A DNA stretch of 10,109 nt from JBJENW01 sp051880395 (GTDB lineage Bacteria; Bacillota; Clostridia; Lachnospirales; Lachnospiraceae). The notes below the pieces were generated by a model, which was not told the origin of the DNA, made no database searches, and was given only the letters and a program-made list of their open reading frames with translations. Below are positions 5,718 through 10,109 of this stretch, piece by piece; position 1 is the first letter of the stretch; each line of letters begins with the position of its first letter. Where the stretch lies: positions 1-10,109 of the forward strand of contig JBJENW010000246.1 in the NCBI GenBank assembly GCA_051880395.1, read 5' to 3'. Position numbers and translations under genes: made by a program.

Positions 5718-5746
5718 TGTACAATTGTGAGAATATATAGTATAAT
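5718..5746 (+). promoter_or_regulatory. Promoter of glgP with flanking repeats
   Basis: TGTACA (5718-5723, four of six), a 17-bp spacer and a perfect TATAAT (5741-5746). TACAATTG occurs at 5720-5727 and again at 5750-5757, exactly 30 bases apart on either side of the -10. GTGCAA (5697-5702) and TTGCAC (5755-5760) are inverted arms enclosing the whole promoter. These may be regulator sites. I see no good catabolite-repression (cre) match. Confidence 0.6.
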
Positions 5747-5797
5747 AGATACAATTGCACAGATGGTTATAGCTTATGACATTCATAGGGGAAAGGA

Positions 5798-8062
5798 ATG
5801 AGATACATGAATTTTGAAGAACTTGTAACAGAAATGTGGAAAAAAGAGATTTCTCAGTGCTCCAACGAGGAATTGTATCAGTCCTTGCTTGTATTTGTAA
5901 AAAATAAGGCGGGAGAAAAAAAGAATCCTGTGGGAAAAAAGAAACTATATTATATTTCCGCAGAATTTTTGATCGGAAAGCTGTTATCGAATAATCTGAT
6001 CAATTTGGGATTATACGATGAAATCGCAGAGATATTGAAAGAAAACGGAAAAAGTCTGGCAGAGATTGAAGAAATTGAACCGGAGCCATCTCTTGGAAAC
6101 GGTGGTCTGGGCCGTCTGGCAGCCTGCTTTTTGGATTCCATTGCAACGCTTGGCTTAAATGGTGACGGTGTGGGATTAAATTATCATTTTGGCCTGTTTC
6201 AACAGAAATTTGAAGATCATTTGCAAAAAGAACTTCCGAATCCGTGGATGGAAAAAGAAAGCTGGCTTCGACAAACCGGTGTCAGCTTTATTGTGCCGTT
6301 TGGTGGATTTTCGGTGCGCTCTCATATGTATGACCTGGATGTAACGGGGTATGAGAGTGGCACCAATAAACTGCATCTGTTTGATGTCGAAACGGTGGAT
6401 GAGGGGCTGGTAAAAGACGGCATATCTTTTAATAAATGCGATATCGCAAAAAATCTGACGCTCTTTCTCTATCCGGATGACAGCGATGATGCGGGTCGCC
6501 TTTTGCGTGTTTACCAGCAGTATTTTATGGTCAGCAACGCGGCACAATTGATTTTAAAGGAAGCAAAGGAGCGCGGATCCAATTTACATGATCTGGCGGA
6601 TTATGTGGTGGTTCAGATCAATGATACACATCCGACGATGGTTATCCCAGAGATGATTCGTCTGCTGATGAATGAAGGAATGCTGATTGATGAGGCAATT
6701 GCGGTGGTATCAAAGACCTGTGCCTACACGAATCATACGATTCTGGCGGAAGCACTGGAAAAATGGCCGATCGGATTTTTGGAAAAAGCAGTGCCACAGT
6801 TAATGCCGATTATCCGGGAATTGGATAATCGCGTCAGAAAAAAGATTTCGGATGCGTCGACCTATATTATCAAAGATGGTCTGGTTCATATGGCACACAT
6901 TGATATTCATTATGGGTTCAGCGTCAACGGAGTGGCTTACCTGCACACAGAGATTTTGAAAAACAATGAGCTGCATAATTTTTATCAGCTATATCCGGAA
7001 AAATTCAATAATAAAACAAACGGAATTACATTCCGTCGATGGCTGTTGTATGCGAATCCGGAGCTGACGAAGCTGATTGAAAATACGATCGGGGACGGAT
7101 TCAAAAAAGACGCGGATGAATTGAAGAAATTAAAACCATACGCGCAGGATGCTGTATTTTTGCAGAAATTGCTTATGGTCAAACAACAGAAAAAAGAAGA
7201 ATTGGCGTTGTATCTTGAACAGACACAGAAACTTACGATCGATCCGGATTCTATTTTTGATATTCAGATCAAGCGGATGCATGAGTATAAACGCCAGCAG
7301 ATGAATGCGTTGTATATCATTCATAAATATCTGCAGATCAAAGCAGGAAAAGAAAAACCGAAACGACCGATCACGTTTTTGTTTGGCGCAAAAGCAGCTC
7401 CGGCTTATATTATTGCGAAAGATATCATTCATTTGATCCTATGTTTACAGGAGCTGATTCAGAACGATCCGGATGTTAGTCCGTATCTGAATGTTGTGAT
7501 GGTGGAAAATTATAACGTCACACTGGCAGAAAAACTGATTCCGGCATGTGATATTTCCGAACAGATTTCTTTGGCGTCGAAAGAGGCATCCGGTACGGGA
7601 AATATGAAATTTATGCTAAACGGTGCTGTGACGCTTGGAACGGAGGACGGAGCAAACGTGGAGATCGCACAGCTGGTCGGAAAAGAAAACATATATACCT
7701 TTGGAGAGTCCAGCGATACCGTGATCGAACATTATGAAAAAGCGGATTATGTTTCAAAAGAATTTTATGAGGATAATGAAGATATCAAAGAGGCAGTGGA
7801 CTTTATTGTCAGTGAGGAACTGCTAGAAATCGGTCATAAGGAAAATCTGACCCGGTTATACAATGAGCTTTTGAATAAAGACTGGTTTATGACACTTTTG
7901 GATTTTGAAAGCTATGTTGAAGAAAAGGAAAAGGTATTTGCAGATTATGAAGAACGCAGCAGCTGGGCAAAGAAAATGTTAGTCAATATCAGTGAGGCTG
8001 GTTTCTTCTCTTCGGATCGTACGATCGAGCAGTACAATGAAGATATTTGGCATTTGTCTTAA
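5798..8062 (+). CDS. glgP: Glycogen/maltodextrin phosphorylase
   Basis: This cytoplasmic, pyridoxal-phosphate-dependent GT35 enzyme splits alpha-1,4-glucans with inorganic phosphate, releasing glucose-1-phosphate. Recognisable blocks in order are YYISAEFLIG (51-60), PSLGNGGLGRLAACFLDS (97-114), the NDTHPT segment, FDIQIKRMHEYKRQ, and the cofactor signature EASGTGNMKFMLNGAVTLG followed by TEDGANVEI, with K604 as the lysine that binds PLP. At 754 residues it is shorter than the E. coli or animal enzymes (about 800-840); the N-terminal extension that carries regulatory sites in animal enzymes is absent. AGGGG (5787-5791) is six bases from the ATG at 5798; a second ATG at 5807 with AAAGGA upstream is a possible alternative. 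No glycogen-synthesis genes lie in the window, but the next gene uses its product, so the pair serves glucan breakdown. Glycogen and maltodextrin cannot be told apart as substrate from sequence alone. Confidence 0.96.
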   Translation: MRYMNFEELVTEMWKKEISQCSNEELYQSLLVFVKNKAGEKKNPVGKKKLYYISAEFLIGKLLSNNLINLGLYDEIAEILKENGKSLAEIEEIEPEPSLGNGGLGRLAACFLDSIATLGLNGDGVGLNYHFGLFQQKFEDHLQKELPNPWMEKESWLRQTGVSFIVPFGGFSVRSHMYDLDVTGYESGTNKLHLFDVETVDEGLVKDGISFNKCDIAKNLTLFLYPDDSDDAGRLLRVYQQYFMVSNAAQLILKEAKERGSNLHDLADYVVVQINDTHPTMVIPEMIRLLMNEGMLIDEAIAVVSKTCAYTNHTILAEALEKWPIGFLEKAVPQLMPIIRELDNRVRKKISDASTYIIKDGLVHMAHIDIHYGFSVNGVAYLHTEILKNNELHNFYQLYPEKFNNKTNGITFRRWLLYANPELTKLIENTIGDGFKKDADELKKLKPYAQDAVFLQKLLMVKQQKKEELALYLEQTQKLTIDPDSIFDIQIKRMHEYKRQQMNALYIIHKYLQIKAGKEKPKRPITFLFGAKAAPAYIIAKDIIHLILCLQELIQNDPDVSPYLNVVMVENYNVTLAEKLIPACDISEQISLASKEASGTGNMKFMLNGAVTLGTEDGANVEIAQLVGKENIYTFGESSDTVIEHYEKADYVSKEFYEDNEDIKEAVDFIVSEELLEIGHKENLTRLYNELLNKDWFMTLLDFESYVEEKEKVFADYEERSSWAKKMLVNISEAGFFSSDRTIEQYNEDIWHLS

Positions 8063-8130
8063 AAATAGTTCACATAACGAAAAAAAGCGAAAAATGCGCG
8101 AAAAAACACGATAGAAAAAGCGAAAATCAG

Positions 8131-8159
8131 TTGGCACGGTGCGAAAACCGTGCTATAAT
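8131..8159 (+). promoter_or_regulatory. Strong promoter of the phosphoglucomutase gene
   Basis: TTGGCA (8131-8136, five of six), exactly 17 bases, and TATAAT (8154-8159) preceded by TGC. This is the best promoter in the window and predicts a start at A8166. It lies about 70 bases after glgP, with no terminator visible between the two genes, so some read-through from glgP is also possible. Confidence 0.85.
8134..8153. promoter_or_regulatory. Palindromic operator candidate inside the mutase promoter
   Basis: GCACGGT (8134-8140) and ACCGTGC (8147-8153) are perfect 7-base inverted arms separated by GCGAAA. The palindrome begins within the -35 hexamer and ends at the base before the -10, so a bound protein would block RNA polymerase directly. 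That position fits a repressor site. It lies upstream of the expected start, so it is not a leader hairpin of this transcript. Confidence 0.6.
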
Positions 8160-8191
8160 GAGGTTACTTTGAGAGCAGAAATGCCAATTCG

Positions 8192-8224
8192 ATAGCTTTT
8201 GAAACAACAGGGGACGAAAGCTAT
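8192..8224 (+). promoter_or_regulatory. Leader hairpin upstream of the mutase gene
   Basis: ATAGCTTT (8192-8199) pairs perfectly with AAAGCTAT (8217-8224) around a 17-base loop that contains a GGGG run. It lies in the 94-nt untranslated leader, about 20 bases before the ribosome site AAGGAG (8245-8250). It has no T-run and so is not a terminator. It could affect message stability or be a protein or RNA contact site. Confidence 0.4.
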
Positions 8225-8259
8225 TTGAAAAATAAAGAAAGAAGAAGGAGAAACAGGGA

Positions 8260-9984
8260 ATGGATTACAAGAAGAGATATCAGGCATGGTTAGACGATGC
8301 GTATTTTGACGAGAAGACAAAGGACGAATTGAGAGCGATCGCAGGGGATGAAAAGGAAATTGAAGATCGTTTTTATCGTGATTTAGAGTTTGGTACCGGT
8401 GGTTTAAGAGGTGTCATCGGAGCTGGTACAAACCGTATGAACATTTATACGGTTCGGAAAGCAACACAGGGATTAGCAAACTACATTCTTTCTCAGAACG
8501 GACAGGAAAAAGGTGTTTCTATCGCATTTGATTCCAGAAGAATGTCACCGGAATTTGCACAGGAAGCAGCATTGTGCTTAAATGCAAACGGCATTAAGAC
8601 ATACATATTTGAGAGTCTTCGTCCGACACCGGAGCTTTCTTATTCGGTAAGAAAATTAGGCTGCATCGCAGGTATCGTGATCACTGCCAGCCACAATCCG
8701 GCAGAATACAATGGTTATAAAGTATACTGGGAGGATGGTGCACAGATCACACCGCCACATGACAAAAATATCCTTGCAGAGGTTGCAAAAGTAACCGAGT
8801 ACAGTTCCGTAAAGACGATGGACCGTGCAGAAGCAGAAAAAGCAGGACTTTACAATGTTCTTGGAGAAGAAATCGATGACAGCTATATGGCTGAATTAAA
8901 GAAACAGAGCATTCATCCGGAAATCATTAAAAAAGTGGCAAAGGATATCAAAATCGTTTACACACCATTACATGGTACCGGAAATCTGCCAGTTCGTCGT
9001 GTGTTAAAAGAGCTGGGATTTGAAAATGTCTATGTTGTACCGGAGCAGGAAAAACCGGACGGAAACTTCCCGACTGTTCCATATCCAAACCCGGAAGATC
9101 CAAAAGCATTCGAACTGGCTTTGAAATTAGCCAAAGAAAAAGATGCGGATATCGTTCTGGCAACAGATCCGGATGCAGACCGTCTCGGTGTATACTGCAA
9201 AGATACAAAGACCGGCGAGTATGTAAGCTTTACCGGAAATATGTCTGGCATGCTGATCGCAGAATATATCTTAAGAGAGCGCAAAGCAACCGGTACATTA
9301 CCTTCAAATGCTGCATTGGTTGAAACGATCGTTACTACAGATATGGCAAAAGCAATCGCTGCAGATTACGGTGTAAAACTGATCGAAGTATTGACCGGAT
9401 TCAAATTCATCGGTGAGCAGATCAAATTCTTCGAGCGTGACAACAGCTATCAGTATGTATTCGGTCTGGAAGAAAGTTATGGCTGTTTGGCTGGTACCTA
9501 TGCAAGAGATAAGGATGCCTGCGTGGCAGTCATGATGCTCTGCGAGGTTGCATCTTACTACAAAGACAAGGGCATGACATTATGGGATGCCATGATCGCA
9601 ATGTATGAGAAATACGGTTACTACAAAGAAGGCTTACACACCCTGACATTGAAAGGAATTGACGGTGCAGAGCAGATTCAGAACATGATGACAAAACAGC
9701 GTCAGAATCCGCCGAAACAGTTAGGTGAATACGATGTATTAGCTGTTCGTGATTACAAAGAAGATGTTCGCACAGACTTAAAGACTGGCGAAAAGACTTC
9801 TACCGGACTTCCATCTTCAAACGTGCTGTACTACGAATTGAGTAACAATGCATGGTGCTGTGTACGTCCATCCGGTACGGAACCGAAAATCAAATTCTAT
9901 TTCGGTGTCAAAGGAGCTTCTTTGGAAGATGCGGAAGCAAAATTAGAAGAATTAAAAGCAGCTATGTTAAAAACTGCAGAATAA
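8260..9984 (+). CDS. pgcA: Alpha-phosphoglucomutase (phosphohexomutase family)
   Basis: This cytoplasmic Mg-dependent enzyme interconverts glucose-1-phosphate and glucose-6-phosphate. It thereby feeds the product of the upstream phosphorylase into glycolysis or, in reverse, supplies precursor for UDP-glucose and glycogen. Its 574 residues match the length of B. subtilis PgcA, and the opening region (DLEFGTGGLRG, GAGTNRMNIYTVRKA) closely resembles what I remember of that protein. All four active-site loops are present: catalytic phosphoserine loop TASHNP with S144; metal-binding DPDADR with D303, D305 and D307; sugar-binding GLEESYG with E404 and S406; and phosphate-binding RPSGTEPK from R536. 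AAGGAG (8245-8250) is nine bases from the ATG. Some relatives act on mannose phosphates as well, so the exact substrate range is inferred. It has its own strong promoter and terminator. The symbol is assigned by resemblance. Confidence 0.95.
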   Translation: MDYKKRYQAWLDDAYFDEKTKDELRAIAGDEKEIEDRFYRDLEFGTGGLRGVIGAGTNRMNIYTVRKATQGLANYILSQNGQEKGVSIAFDSRRMSPEFAQEAALCLNANGIKTYIFESLRPTPELSYSVRKLGCIAGIVITASHNPAEYNGYKVYWEDGAQITPPHDKNILAEVAKVTEYSSVKTMDRAEAEKAGLYNVLGEEIDDSYMAELKKQSIHPEIIKKVAKDIKIVYTPLHGTGNLPVRRVLKELGFENVYVVPEQEKPDGNFPTVPYPNPEDPKAFELALKLAKEKDADIVLATDPDADRLGVYCKDTKTGEYVSFTGNMSGMLIAEYILRERKATGTLPSNAALVETIVTTDMAKAIAADYGVKLIEVLTGFKFIGEQIKFFERDNSYQYVFGLEESYGCLAGTYARDKDACVAVMMLCEVASYYKDKGMTLWDAMIAMYEKYGYYKEGLHTLTLKGIDGAEQIQNMMTKQRQNPPKQLGEYDVLAVRDYKEDVRTDLKTGEKTSTGLPSSNVLYYELSNNAWCCVRPSGTEPKIKFYFGVKGASLEDAEAKLEELKAAMLKTAE

Positions 9985-10008
9985 GAAATAAAAGAGATTA
10001 TTTTCTGG

Positions 10009-10042
10009 CTGGCACATACATTTCGTGTATGTGCCAGTTTTT
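10009..10042 (+). terminator. Intrinsic terminator of the mutase gene
   Basis: CTGGCACATACA (10009-10020) and TGTATGTGCCAG (10026-10037) form a perfect 12-bp stem with loop TTTCG, followed by five T. It ends twelve bases before the right-end repeat. Confidence 0.93.
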
Positions 10043-10054
10043 GTGTCATATGGT

Positions 10055-10109
10055 CGCTTTATATGGGCGTAAGTCTTTGCGAGCTCTACTTTATTGGCCT
10101 CCCACTACA
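10055..10109 (+). repeat. Dispersed repeat, right copy, cut by the window end
   Basis: This is the inverted counterpart of 81-135, with 49 of 55 bases identical and no gaps. It runs to the last base of the window, so its true end is not visible. The corresponding short frame (MGVSLCELYFIGLPL) is open here too. Six differences separate the copies; in that frame two are silent. Function and family are unknown to me. Confidence 0.85.

Noticed and set aside
8063..8130. Repeated GCGAAAA-like units after glgP as a CRISPR or direct-repeat array
   Set aside because: The units are irregular, very short and A-rich with no constant spacing; they are better explained by composition.

Overview
The window reads as chromosomal DNA of a low-GC anaerobic Firmicute, most likely a gut Lachnospiraceae (inferred). 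The grounds are strong AAGGAGG ribosome sites, AT-rich spacers, frequent TGnTATAAT extended -10 boxes, U-tailed hairpin terminators, and the protein types present. Nearly every gene has its own promoter, and most have a terminator, so the layout is mainly monocistronic.

Left part (1-1434): a 55-base repeat (81-135), then a 177-residue protein of uncertain function (281-814) that resembles the ligand-binding half of a TetR regulator without a helix-turn-helix. The next 620 bases hold no convincing protein gene. They do hold a good promoter (874-902), a strong terminator (1311-1346), and between them a G-rich, apparently structured transcript of about 430 nt. This candidate non-coding RNA is the most interesting object here; I could not match it to a known family from memory.

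Middle (1435-4246): an orphan LytTR response regulator with an inverted repeat across its promoter; a convergent, reverse-strand small membrane-anchored protein (2185-2694) sharing one bidirectional terminator with it; and, divergent from that, a lipoprotein with an FKBP/trigger-factor-like fold (2924-4120), probably an extracytoplasmic folding factor.

Right part (4247-10109): asparaginyl-tRNA synthetase (asnS), glycogen phosphorylase (glgP) and alpha-phosphoglucomutase. The last two are successive enzymes of glycogen/alpha-glucan breakdown (glucan to glucose-1-P to glucose-6-P), but each has its own promoter. A tight palindrome fills the spacer of the mutase promoter, and its leader carries a hairpin.

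The extreme right end (10055-10109) is an inverted copy, 49 of 55 bases identical, of the repeat at 81-135. Finding the same dispersed element at both edges suggests that the window may be a contig broken at repeats. Several start sites were moved inward from the longest open frame on ribosome-site and family grounds (positions 1444, 2694 on the reverse strand, 2924, 4247).
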